7,432 nucleotides of DNA from Anaerolineae bacterium (lineage in GTDB: Bacteria; Chloroflexota; Anaerolineae; B4-G1; SLSP01): positions 1-7,432 of the forward strand of contig JAGHDT010000553.1 of the NCBI GenBank assembly GCA_021159805.1. Reading direction: 5' to 3'. Made by a program: the position numbers and the translations under genes. Below the pieces are notes generated by a model. It ran no database searches and was not told where the DNA came from. It saw only the letters and a program-made list of their open reading frames with translations. Positions 1-6,185 of this stretch are shown piece after piece (position 1 is the stretch's first letter; every line of letters begins with the position of its first letter).

Positions 1-757
1 AGGAGTGAGGATCGCCCTCAAGGGCAGAGCGGTCCATGAACGCGCCGGGGTCCCCTTCATCGGCGTTGCAGATCACATACTTGGGCCAGTTCTGGGTTGC
101 CCGCGCATAACGCCACTTGACCCCGGCAGGGAAACCGGCACCACCGCGCCCGCGGAGGCCGGAGGCTGTGATCTCGTCGATCACGGCTTCCGGCGTCATA
201 TCGGACAACACGGTAGCCAGCGCCAGGTAGCCATCGAGAGCCAGATAATCATCAAGGCACTCCGGGTCGATCAAGCCACAGTTGCTCAGAACAACGCGAT
301 GCTGCTTCTGCTGGAAAGGGATGACCTCGCCGCGCTCAGGATCCACGAAAGTCAAGGAGTGCAGTGTCCCTGCCGCAAGACAGGTGGCGGTGTCTTGCAC
401 CTGCCCGACAATCACACCGGTGACCAAGGGCGCGTCCTCGAAATACGCGGCGAAGATCTCGGGGATAACGCTCGCCGTGGCCATCCCGTAGTTCAGGCGA
501 GGGCGCCCCTTCGCCTGCAGCTCGACCATCGGCTCGTAGGAGCACATCCCAACACAGCCCACCTCCTTGATCGTGGCCTGCAGATTGCGCTTCTCAAGCT
601 CCGCACGGATCGCGTCCAGGCTTTGGGCCGCACCGGCGGCATAGCCACACGTCCCCACACCGATCGTAATGTAGAGATCGGCGCTCAATCTCTCCTGCCA
701 ATGCTGCTTTGCCTGCTCTCGTCTGGCGTCCAGACGACTCATCTCACTCAATGCCAT
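1..757 (-). CDS. nuoF: NuoF/HydB/HndC-type NAD(P)H-binding flavoprotein subunit (3' end beyond window)
   Basis: This is the FMN- and NAD(P)H-binding subunit of a soluble diaphorase module, as in bifurcating [FeFe]-hydrogenases, NADP-reducing hydrogenases, NAD-dependent formate dehydrogenases and complex I. I translated 252 codons from ATG 757 to the left edge without a stop, so the C-terminal part, including the usual 4Fe-4S region, is missing. Residues 1-110 form a thioredoxin-like ferredoxin domain (GTCGYAAGA at 35-43, GCVGMC at 67-72). The NuoF core then begins: the nucleotide/FMN glycine motif GLRGRGGAGFPAG at 200-212 and CNADEGDPGAFMDR at 230-243. The DPGAFMDRS form is more like HydB/HndC than complex I NuoF. 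The start is supported by AAGGAG about 6 nt upstream. It overlaps the nuoE-like stop by 14 nt, so the two are translationally coupled in one operon. Only three cysteines are visible in the N-terminal domain, where the family often has four. The family call is secure; the parent enzyme cannot be named from this window. Confidence 0.93.
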   Translation of the reverse strand, partial: MALSEMSRLDARREQAKQHWQERLSADLYITIGVGTCGYAAGAAQSLDAIRAELEKRNLQATIKEVGCVGMCSYEPMVELQAKGRPRLNYGMATASVIPEIFAAYFEDAPLVTGVIVGQVQDTATCLAAGTLHSLTFVDPERGEVIPFQQKQHRVVLSNCGLIDPECLDDYLALDGYLALATVLSDMTPEAVIDEITASGLRGRGGAGFPAGVKWRYARATQNWPKYVICNADEGDPGAFMDRSALEGDPHS

Positions 758-1268
758 GGGGCTCTCCTTGACCGACAGGGCTTGGCGCCGACGCCAACCG
801 CTTCTTCACTGCAGCCAGCAGCCCATCCTGCTGCACCCGCCCCATGATCTCGCCGTCAAGCACCGCCACAGGCGCCAGGGCACACGACCCCAGACAGTAG
901 ACAACCTCCAAGGTCAACTCGCCATCCTCGGTGGTCTCACCGGGCCGGACATGATACTCTGCCTCAACAGCCGAGACCAATGCCTGCGCGCCCTTCACGT
1001 GACAGGCGGTGCCGTCGCACAACTTGAGTACGTGCCTGCCGCGGCCCTCCAGATAGAACTGTGAGTAGAAGGTGGCCACACCATAGACCTTGCCCAGGGC
1101 AATATCCAAGCGATCGGCAATCCACTGCAGGACCTCTGGCGGCAGGAAACCATAGACATCCTGCGCCTTCTGCAATATGGGGATCAGAGCCCCCGGCTGA
1201 TCACTGTACGTCTCGTAGATCGATTCCATTGTAGAGAGATCAACTACGTCGGAGTTCGCTTCGTTCAC
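744..1268 (-). CDS. nuoE: NuoE/HydC/HndA-type [2Fe-2S] subunit of NAD(P)H oxidoreductase
   Basis: This is the small thioredoxin-fold [2Fe-2S] protein that passes electrons to or from the flavoprotein encoded by the next gene. With a GTG start at 1268 it has 174 residues, a normal length for the family. An N-terminal helical part contains the typical LIPILQKAQDVYGFLP stretch (residues 28-43) and VYGVATFYSQF (61-71). Four cluster ligands follow: C84 and C89 in CDGTACHVKGA, and C125 and C129 in CLGSCALAPV. The reading frame stays open to a GTG at 1391, but that extension is low-complexity and has no good ribosome binding site. GTG 1268 has AGGAGG 5 nt upstream, and ATG 1229 has none. The stop overlaps the start of the nuoF-like gene. 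A leftward promoter at 1585-1613 may drive both. Complex I, bifurcating hydrogenase and formate dehydrogenase modules all use this subunit, so the partner enzyme is unresolved. Confidence 0.93.
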   Translation of the reverse strand: MNEANSDVVDLSTMESIYETYSDQPGALIPILQKAQDVYGFLPPEVLQWIADRLDIALGKVYGVATFYSQFYLEGRGRHVLKLCDGTACHVKGAQALVSAVEAEYHVRPGETTEDGELTLEVVYCLGSCALAPVAVLDGEIMGRVQQDGLLAAVKKRLASAPSPVGQGEPHGIE

Positions 1269-1279
1269 ACGCACCTCCT
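1269..1279 (-). promoter_or_regulatory. Ribosome binding site that sets the nuoE-like start
   Basis: Read on the minus strand, AGGAGG (1279-1274) stands 5 nt before GTG 1268. It is the strongest Shine-Dalgarno match in the open frame. It argues for the 174-aa product over the longer reading from 1391 or a shorter one from ATG 1229. Confidence 0.7.
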
Positions 1280-1584
1280 CTGGTGAGTCAAGACAGTCGG
1301 TGGCAGAACTGCAAGTCAAGCACGTCGGCGACGGAAGGAGCTGAGGACAGGATCCCGGGTCGATGGCGTCACCAGGGCAGTAGTTTAACACACTCGGCGG
1401 GTTTATGCTAACGACACGACAGCTTCGGGTGTATCATATGAGTCTCCAGAGATCTGGGCTTGCTCATGGAACGAAATCATGATACGCTGGTGACAAGTTC
1501 TGCAATAAAACCCCACAGAGGTTCTTCCTAGAATATGCGAAATTCAAGGACTTCCACAGACCTTCTCTTCATCACCGCCCAGGA

Positions 1585-1613
1585 ATCATATCTGCACAGA
1601 GAAGTTCTGTCGA
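1585..1613 (-). promoter_or_regulatory. Candidate sigma70-like promoter for the nuoE-nuoF operon
   Basis: On the minus strand, TCGACA (1613-1608, five of six matches to TTGACA) is followed after exactly 17 nt by TATGAT (1590-1585, five of six to TATAAT). Transcription would start near 1578 and run left to the nuoE-like gene, leaving a leader of about 310 nt. The box match is good. The long leader and the AT-rich surroundings, which raise the chance of accidental matches, lower confidence. Confidence 0.38.
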
Positions 1614-1924
1614 AGTAGATGTGGGGCAAAGGAACACTACGATAACGACAGCGGCGGCTTACATCCGCTGGTTTGAGAATATGGACATCTGTAGAGTATC
1701 ACGTAAGCACCTATCCGGACATTTACCGATCACCAAGCCGCATTGGTTGATCATAATGTATCTGTGATTGCTGAATGAAGGACATGTCGAAGTGAAAGAG
1801 CAAAACTTGAATCTTGAGGAGACTCTATATTTCGACGTTGATAGTCAGTTCATGTTTGAGAGAACATTTTACAGACCCTCTGAGTTCCCGGCCAGATTGG
1901 ATCTATATGACAAGGGTCAACCCT

Positions 1925-1929
1925 CTCAC
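1925..1929 (+). repeat. Left copy of putative target-site duplication (CTCAC)
   Basis: CTCAC lies directly against the left inverted repeat and recurs at 3464-3468, next to the right inverted repeat with one extra A (3463) between. It is probably the duplication made on insertion. Five bases is on the short side for the IS4 family. Confidence 0.55.
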
Positions 1930-1944
1930 TACTGGACTTTGGCG
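1930..1944 (+). repeat. Left terminal inverted repeat of the IS
   Basis: TACTGGACTTTGGCG matches the reverse complement of 3448-3462 at 14 of 15 positions, with a C/G difference at position 8. Similarity ends abruptly on both sides, marking the element boundary. Confidence 0.85.
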
Positions 1945-2013
1945 AAAACGCGGCAGAAAAAAGAAAGCAAGAGAGAACTGGTGTAGAATTGTGGTGACGA
2001 AACCCAAGTCTAC

Positions 2014-2018
2014 GGAGG
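2014..2018 (+). promoter_or_regulatory. Ribosome binding site that sets the TTG start of the transposase
   Basis: GGAGG is followed after 6 nt by TTG 2025. This supports a TTG start for the transposase, a common way to keep transposase translation low. Confidence 0.7.
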
Positions 2019-2024
2019 TCTCTC

Positions 2025-3317
2025 TTGCTCAAGCGCATTGTACACGTTTCTCCCCAATTGGTAAGTTTCATCGCTCTTTTAAAGTTGAATCTGAGCAAGC
2101 CGCAGCGCAAGCACGTGACGCGGATTGCCGATACGGTGATCGTGGGCGAGATGCGGCACAAGACGCTGAGCGCGCTGTACGAGATGATCGTGGACGCGCC
2201 GGATCCGACGAATGCAGCAGATTGCCTGCGGATCAGTCCCTGGGCAGTACAAGATATCCGAGAACCGCTGCGCGCGTTCGTGATGACGGAGCTGATCGCC
2301 CATGCCAACCTGAGCGGTGATCATACGTTGTTTGTCAGTATCGACGACTGTCTGACCGGCAAGGATGAGGGGACCCGGCATCTGGAAGCGGTGGACTTCC
2401 ATCACGATCACACCAAGAGCACGCGTCGGAAGGCAGCGTATACTAATGGTGTGGTGCATGTCGAAGTACGCGTGCAGCTGGGCACGCTGGCGTATAGCTA
2501 TGACCACCGGCTCTACCTGCGGGAGAAGACCGTGCGGCGGCTAAACCGCCGGCGATCTCGCGAGCAGCGGCTGCGGTTTCGCAGCAAGTACAACTTGGCG
2601 CGTGAGATGCTCGCGGCGTTAGCGCAGGAACTCCCCACGGGTTTTCAGGTGTACGTCCTGTTCGACAGCTGGTACGCATCTGGCAAGCTCCTAAAGTATT
2701 GTCGGCGGCAAGGCTGGCACGTTATCTGTGCTCTGAAGTCCAATCGTTGCCTGGATGGGAAGCAAGTGTCACAATGGAACCGTGATCTCAAGCACCGGCG
2801 GTACCTGCACGTCAGGTTGACCGCTACAGACAAGAAGCCGCGGCACTACTGCGTGCGCCAGATCCAAGGCGCGCTGAACAAGCTGCCCTTTGACGTCTGT
2901 GTCTTCATCAGTAAACGGCACTCTAGGGATACACGCCCTAAGTACTTCTTGTGCACCGATTTGACGCTGAGTGCCCAAGCAGTGCTGACGATTTACCAGA
3001 AGCGGTGGCCCATTGAAGTCGACAACTTCTATCTCAAGCAGGCCCTGGGTTTGGGCGACTTTCGTGTGCAGTCCTTCGAAGCCGCAGAGAAGTGGTATGC
3101 GATTGTCTATCTGGCCTTGGTCTATCTGCAGTGGCGGCTCACTCATGACGACCAGGCCAATCAGCGCAGGGTACCGGCCACCATCATTCGGCAGCACCGT
3201 CTCGAACACGGACGCCAGGTGCTCATCGCAGCCTGTACCCAGGCCATTCAAACGAATGACCTGCAGCTCGTGCTGCAGCGTTTCCTGGGTTGTTCGGCGC
3301 CAGCTGCGCCTAGCTGA
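2025..3317 (+). CDS. IS4-family DDE transposase
   Basis: This 430-residue enzyme cuts and joins the ends of the surrounding IS. The RNase H-like DDE triad is visible: D107 or D108 in FVSIDDCLTGK, D214 in VLFDSWYASG, and E331 in YQKRWPIEVDNFYLKQ. That last segment has Y324, R327, E331 and K338, spaced exactly as the Y-(2)-R-(3)-E-(6)-K signature of IS4 transposases. A basic patch around 166-187 (many Arg) may contact DNA. The start is TTG 2025, with GGAGG (2014-2018) 6 nt upstream; no nearby ATG fits. The frame is complete, without stops or frameshifts, and fills most of the element. The extreme C-terminus (alanine/proline-rich after about 420) carries no recognised motif. Confidence 0.93.
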   Translation: MLKRIVHVSPQLVSFIALLKLNLSKPQRKHVTRIADTVIVGEMRHKTLSALYEMIVDAPDPTNAADCLRISPWAVQDIREPLRAFVMTELIAHANLSGDHTLFVSIDDCLTGKDEGTRHLEAVDFHHDHTKSTRRKAAYTNGVVHVEVRVQLGTLAYSYDHRLYLREKTVRRLNRRRSREQRLRFRSKYNLAREMLAALAQELPTGFQVYVLFDSWYASGKLLKYCRRQGWHVICALKSNRCLDGKQVSQWNRDLKHRRYLHVRLTATDKKPRHYCVRQIQGALNKLPFDVCVFISKRHSRDTRPKYFLCTDLTLSAQAVLTIYQKRWPIEVDNFYLKQALGLGDFRVQSFEAAEKWYAIVYLALVYLQWRLTHDDQANQRRVPATIIRQHRLEHGRQVLIAACTQAIQTNDLQLVLQRFLGCSAPAAPS

Positions 3318-3350
3318 CACTCGCTACCATGCCGCGCTTGGGGCGTTCTA

Positions 3351-3376
3351 ACCGATCCGGTTATCCCTGGATCGGT
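3351..3376 (+). terminator. Hairpin after the transposase gene, possible terminator
   Basis: ACCGATCC (3351-3358) pairs perfectly with GGATCGGT (3369-3376) across a 10-nt loop, 33 nt after the transposase stop and inside the IS. No T-run follows, so it is not a canonical intrinsic terminator. It may limit read-through or be an internal structural element of the IS. Confidence 0.35.
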
Positions 3377-3447
3377 CCTGGCCCCATCCCGTGTTACGCG
3401 GATGACTCAGGCTTGTTAAGGTTCTTCTGTTCTGTTTAGCTCAAATA

Positions 3448-3462
3448 CGCCAAACTCCAGTA
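3448..3462 (-). repeat. Right terminal inverted repeat of the IS
   Basis: CGCCAAACTCCAGTA is the inverted counterpart of 1930-1944, with one mismatch in 15. It lies 130 nt after the transposase stop. Confidence 0.85.
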
Positions 3463-3463
3463 A

Positions 3464-3468
3464 CTCAC
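3464..3468 (+). repeat. Right copy of putative target-site duplication (CTCAC)
   Basis: This matches 1925-1929. Removing the IS and one copy restores TCACGTGA, a perfect 8-bp palindrome that is still visible at 3465-3472. Confidence 0.55.
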
Positions 3469-3472
3469 GTGA

Positions 3473-3625
3473 TATGCCCCTTCGCCACACTCACGCAATC
3501 GCTCCCTTGACCGGCTTCCCCTCCCAACCTGCGAGGCAAACCTGCGAACGCACTTCGTTTGGCCCTTCATCGCGTTCGCGCAATCTGTTTGGTCATCTCC
3601 TCCCCCTCCCACCCTGGGAGGGGGC
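3473..3625. repeat. Degenerate direct repeat with 85-bp period in the intergenic region
   Basis: Two neighbouring units align at a constant offset of 85 bp. CCCTTC recurs at 3478-3483 and 3563-3568, CGCAATC at 3494-3500 and 3579-3585, and a 22-nt C-rich block at 3515-3536 and 3600-3621 with 19 of 22 matches. The sequence between these blocks has diverged. A shorter direct repeat, AACCTGCGA (3526-3534 and 3539-3547), lies inside the first unit. No reading frame is supported here. It looks like a decayed tandem duplication or two copies of a dispersed intergenic repeat. Confidence 0.5.
3602..3624. repeat. Perfect C/G-rich hairpin, REP-like
   Basis: CCCCCTCCCA (3602-3611) pairs perfectly with TGGGAGGGGG (3615-3624) across a 3-nt CCC loop, and a further GGCCGGGGGG run follows. 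Such near-palindromes occur as dispersed intergenic repeats in several GC-rich bacterial groups. The corresponding 3' arm in the first repeat unit (near 3531-3536) is degraded. There is no T-run, so an intrinsic terminator is unlikely, but the fold would be very stable. Confidence 0.6.
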
Positions 3626-3728
3626 CGGGGGGTAGGTCCTATCCCGCTCAGTGTCGCCAATACTGACTATAGCACACCGGTACTTCCCTGCCAAAATCGT
3701 TCCAGCGGACGCCTCGCAGTGCGTGGTG

Positions 3729-3757
3729 TTGACAGCACCCTCCTCCCGGACTACCCT
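3729..3757 (+). promoter_or_regulatory. Candidate sigma70-like promoter of the aldo/keto reductase gene
   Basis: TTGACA (3729-3734, a perfect -35 box) is followed after 17 nt by TACCCT (3752-3757), a weak -10 that keeps the first two bases and final T of the consensus. Transcription would begin near 3764, about 33 nt before ATG 3797. This also argues against the upstream in-frame GTG at 3719 as the start, because it would lie before the promoter. Confidence 0.45.
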
Positions 3758-3796
3758 ATGCGAACTTCATCCTCCAACACGACCAGGGGAGTATCT

Positions 3797-4891
3797 ATGC
3801 ACACTCGAAAACTGGGGCGTACCGGACTTGATGTCTCCGCCATCGGGTTAGGCTGCGTCCAACTGGCTTCCTCACGCACGGAGGTGGCCACCGCGATCGT
3901 GCGCCGCGCCGTGGAGCTGGGCGTTACTTACTTCGACGTCGCCCGCGTCTATGGCGATGCGGAGATCAAACTGGGCCTCGGGCTGGCGGGCCGGCGGGAC
4001 AACGTCGTCATCTCCACCAAAACGGGCGCACGGACGCGAGACGACGCCTGGCGCCAGATCAACGAGTCCCTGGAACGGCTGCGCACCGGCTATGTGGACA
4101 ATCTGCACCTCCACGCACTCCACTCCAAAGCAGACATGGACCGGCGCCTCGGATCAGGCGGCGCGATCGAGGCGTTGATCGAGGCCCGGGACCAGGGGAT
4201 GACTCGCCACATCGGTTGTACGAGCCACCGGAGCGAGCTGCTTATCGAGGCGCTTGATCGCTTTGACTTCGAGGTCATCCTCGTGCCGATGAACCTGGTG
4301 GAGCGCGAGCCGCTGGACAGGCTGATCCCCCTGTGTCACGAGAGGGGCGTCGGCGTCACGATTATGAAGCCCCTGGCCACTGGACTGCTACCGGCCCCGC
4401 TCGCGCTGAAGTGGCTGCTCAACCAGTCTGTCGCCTCGGTAGTCCCCGGGACCACTACATTGGCAGAGTTGGAAGAGAACACCGCCGTGGGATGGCAATC
4501 CCTTGCGTTGACGCCGAAGGAGCGCTTCACCACCCAGGAGATCCGGGACAAGCTGGAGCACGTGCGCTGTCGCATTTGCGGGCTGTGCCATCCGTGCCCC
4601 CAGGAGATTCCGATAGCTATCACCCTGGGCACCGATGTGGTCTACGACCACTACCGCACGATGGGCTCTGAGGCGTTCCGCGCCTTCCCCTGGAGCCGTG
4701 AGCGCATGGAGAGAGAGCTGGAGACGCGCCCGAAGAAGATCGCTGCCATCGAGTCGTGTACACGGTGTGGGATCTGCGAAGAGCGATGTCCCTATGGCCT
4801 GCCGGTGATGGATATGCTGGCGAGTATGCTCCCTGGGATGCGGGATATGGTCCGCATCTATGAAGAACTGACGGGCGTGCGATCGTCGTAG
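3797..4891 (+). CDS. Aldo/keto reductase with C-terminal two-[4Fe-4S] ferredoxin-like domain
   Basis: This is a predicted cytoplasmic oxidoreductase of 364 residues. Residues 1-240 form an AKR TIM barrel that opens with the usual RKLGRTGLDVSAIGLG. The likely catalytic tetrad is D47 and Y52 (YFDVARVYG), K75 (VISTKTG) and H106 (YVDNLHLHAL). A cluster-binding tail follows: C258, C261, C264 and C267 (CxxCxxCxxCP, in CRICGLCHPCPQE), then C321, C324, C327 and C331 (CxxCxxCxxxCP, in CTRCGICEERCP). This layout defines the iron-sulfur AKR subfamily common in anaerobes, where ferredoxin-type clusters probably feed electrons in or out. The substrate is unknown. ATG 3797 is preferred because AGGGGAG lies just upstream and the conserved N-terminus begins there; an in-frame GTG at 3719 would add 26 unconserved residues. 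The gene is intact and appears to have its own promoter. Confidence 0.93.
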   Translation: MHTRKLGRTGLDVSAIGLGCVQLASSRTEVATAIVRRAVELGVTYFDVARVYGDAEIKLGLGLAGRRDNVVISTKTGARTRDDAWRQINESLERLRTGYVDNLHLHALHSKADMDRRLGSGGAIEALIEARDQGMTRHIGCTSHRSELLIEALDRFDFEVILVPMNLVEREPLDRLIPLCHERGVGVTIMKPLATGLLPAPLALKWLLNQSVASVVPGTTTLAELEENTAVGWQSLALTPKERFTTQEIRDKLEHVRCRICGLCHPCPQEIPIAITLGTDVVYDHYRTMGSEAFRAFPWSRERMERELETRPKKIAAIESCTRCGICEERCPYGLPVMDMLASMLPGMRDMVRIYEELTGVRSS

Positions 4892-5007
4892 TCGCCATCG
4901 CCATCCGGCGCGTGTTGCGAGAGATGACAACCGCCATCTCCCTGCCGTTTGATCTCAGAGCAAGTAGGACGTCTTTCGTGAACAAGGAAGGTCCTAGGGC
5001 AACTGAA

Positions 5008-6089
5008 ATGTCACGATCAGAGGAAGCGTGTCAGGCGCGGGTGGCGACCGCTTATGACGCTGTCCGCCAGCGGGCCGTGCACCGGCGTGCCGAGGGGTTT
5101 CGTGTGACCCTGGATATGTCCGGGGACCGCTACGTCTTCTTGTCCGATCTGCACCGCGGCGCGCGGAATGGCGCCGACGATTTTCGGCGTGCCGAGCGGG
5201 CTTTCAACGCGGCCCTGGCGTACTACAACCGGTTGGGTTACACGCTGGTCCTGATCGGCGACGTTGAGGAGCTGTGGGAGGACTGACCTGCCGCGGTGCT
5301 GAAGGCGTATCCACGCAGCTATGCGCTGGAGGTGCAGTTCCACAGGGCGGGGCGCTACATCCGCATCTGGGGCAACACGATGATGAGTGGCAGTATTCGG
5401 CCCGCGTCCACACATTCCTCGACCCGGTCTACGCTCCCCCGGCGCTTCGGGTTCACGAGAGCCTGCTGATCGATGTCGTCGACGGGGACACGTCACTGGG
5501 ATCGCTGTTCGTAGTCCACGGGCATCAGGGCGATGCGCCCAGTGACCGCTGGTCGTGGCTTTCACGTCTGGTGATCCGCTACCTGTGGCGCCCCTTCCAG
5601 CGGCTGACGGGTGCGTCAACCAACACGCCGGCCACGAGCTGGGATCTGAGCCATCAGCTGAACCGTGCGATCTACGCGTGGGCTGCGCTGCGGTCCGGTG
5701 TGGTCTTGGTCGCGGGACATACCCACCGGCCGGTCTTCCGGTCGCAATCCCACGCTGCGCAGATTGCCGAGGTATTGGCCCGGCTAGAGCTCGTCACCGA
5801 CGTCCCGCCGACTCCGGTGCAGCTTGAGGCCCAGGCCGTGCTTCTGTCCACGCTGGAGTGGATCAGCGTGGACGAGCCCGGCGCGACTGAGCGCACGGCG
5901 TCTGCGCGCACGGGCTCGGCCGATGACAACGATTTCCGGCTGGCGAAGCCCTGCTACTTCAATACCGGGTGCTGCTGCTATGAGGATGGCGATATCACCG
6001 GTTTGGAGGTCGCCGGCGGCGAGATCCGCCTGATCCGATGGCCTAACGAGGCAGGCGACGCCCGACCCCACGTCCTGGCGGCGTGTTAG
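5008..6089 (+). pseudogene. Calcineurin-like metallophosphoesterase, broken by an in-frame TGA and a one-base deletion
   Basis: Restored, this would be about 360 residues. The binuclear-metal motifs appear in order: FLSDLHRGA (D47, H49), LIGDVEELWED (D85), GNHDDEW (codons 122-128), VVHGHQGD (5511-5534) and AGHTHRP (near 5712-5732). The C-terminal CYFNTGCCCYEDGDITGLE is also typical of a phosphoesterase family with an [FS]SD-x-HRG signature. Two lesions break it. TGA at 5284-5286 follows WED; the same frame then continues sensibly (PAAVLKAYPRSYALEVQFH) to IWGN at 5373-5376. There one base is missing, GGCAACAC where GGCAACCAC would give GNHD, and the rest lies in the next frame to TAG 6089. ATG 5008, with TAGGG 8 nt upstream, is the preferred start; GTG 4912 is an alternative. 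Either the gene is a recent pseudogene or the sequence has errors. It lies 116 nt after the aldo/keto reductase gene. Confidence 0.88.
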
Positions 6090-6135
6090 GGGCGTGCGCG
6101 GCCTGGCGTGAAGATGCTTCGGATAGTGGGCAGAA

Positions 6136-6168
6136 GAGCTTTGGGCCTGACGGAAAGCCCCAAAGCTC
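6136..6168. terminator. Hairpin between convergent genes, possible bidirectional terminator
   Basis: GAGCTTTGGG (6136-6145) pairs perfectly with CCCAAAGCTC (6159-6168) across a 13-nt loop. It lies between the stop of the phosphoesterase (6089) and the stop of the minus-strand gene (6186), where a shared terminator is expected. Neither side has a clear T-run, so the terminator role is inferred from position and stem strength. Confidence 0.5.
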
Positions 6169-6185
6169 GCAGATGGCAGTGATCT

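Larger units (their letters stand above)
1269..1929. other. Gene-poor, AT-richer intergenic stretch left of the insertion sequence
   Basis: I see no convincing gene in these roughly 660 bases. Parts are clearly AT-rich compared with the coding regions: 1801-1860 has 22 G+C in 60, while 5161-5220 has 43 in 60. A TTG-started open frame (1768-1986) crosses the IS boundary and has no recognisable domain. The stretch holds one good leftward promoter (1585-1613), and GTATCAT at 1431-1437 is repeated inverted as ATGATAC at 1479-1485. The 310 nt between that promoter and the nuoE-like start could be a long leader, but I recognise no riboswitch or attenuator in it. Confidence 0.5.
1930..3462 (+). mobile_element. 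Complete IS4-family insertion sequence, about 1.53 kb
   Basis: The element is bounded by TACTGGACTTTGGCG (1930-1944) and CGCCAAACTCCAGTA (3448-3462), which are inverted copies with 14 of 15 matches. It contains one intact transposase gene in + orientation and is flanked by CTCAC direct repeats. The exact right end may be 3462 or 3463, because one unpaired A separates the inverted repeat from the direct repeat. The roughly 145 bp after the transposase are non-coding. The family call rests on the Y-(2)-R-(3)-E-(6)-K signature in the transposase. I cannot name the specific IS. Transposase and both ends are intact, so it may still be mobile. Confidence 0.88.

Noticed and set aside
5..847. Long plus-strand open frame of 280 codons opposite the diaphorase genes
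   Set aside because: It is antisense to frames with unmistakable NuoF/NuoE motifs, has no domain of its own, and arises from GC-rich codon use.
1768..1986. Small TTG-started open frame of 72 codons
   Set aside because: It has no ribosome binding site that stands out and no recognisable domain, and it runs across the IS left end. Rejoining the flanks at the target site gives only 13 more codons before a stop, so there is no sign of a gene split by the IS.
3515..3624. CRISPR-like repeats in the intergenic region
   Set aside because: There are only two degenerate units with an 85-bp period, the repeat blocks are not conserved enough, and no cas gene is nearby.
4921..4940. GAGATG/CATCTC hairpin after the aldo/keto reductase gene as a terminator
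   Set aside because: The stem is only 6 bp with an 8-nt loop and no T-run. It is too weak to call.
5284..5286. TGA read as selenocysteine
   Set aside because: The codon lies after a metal motif where related proteins, as far as I recall, do not have cysteine. I see no strong hairpin directly downstream, and a separate frameshift also breaks the gene.
5371..5380. Programmed frameshift in the phosphoesterase
   Set aside because: GGCAACACGA is not a slippery heptamer, and the shift falls inside a catalytic motif. A simple one-base loss explains it better.
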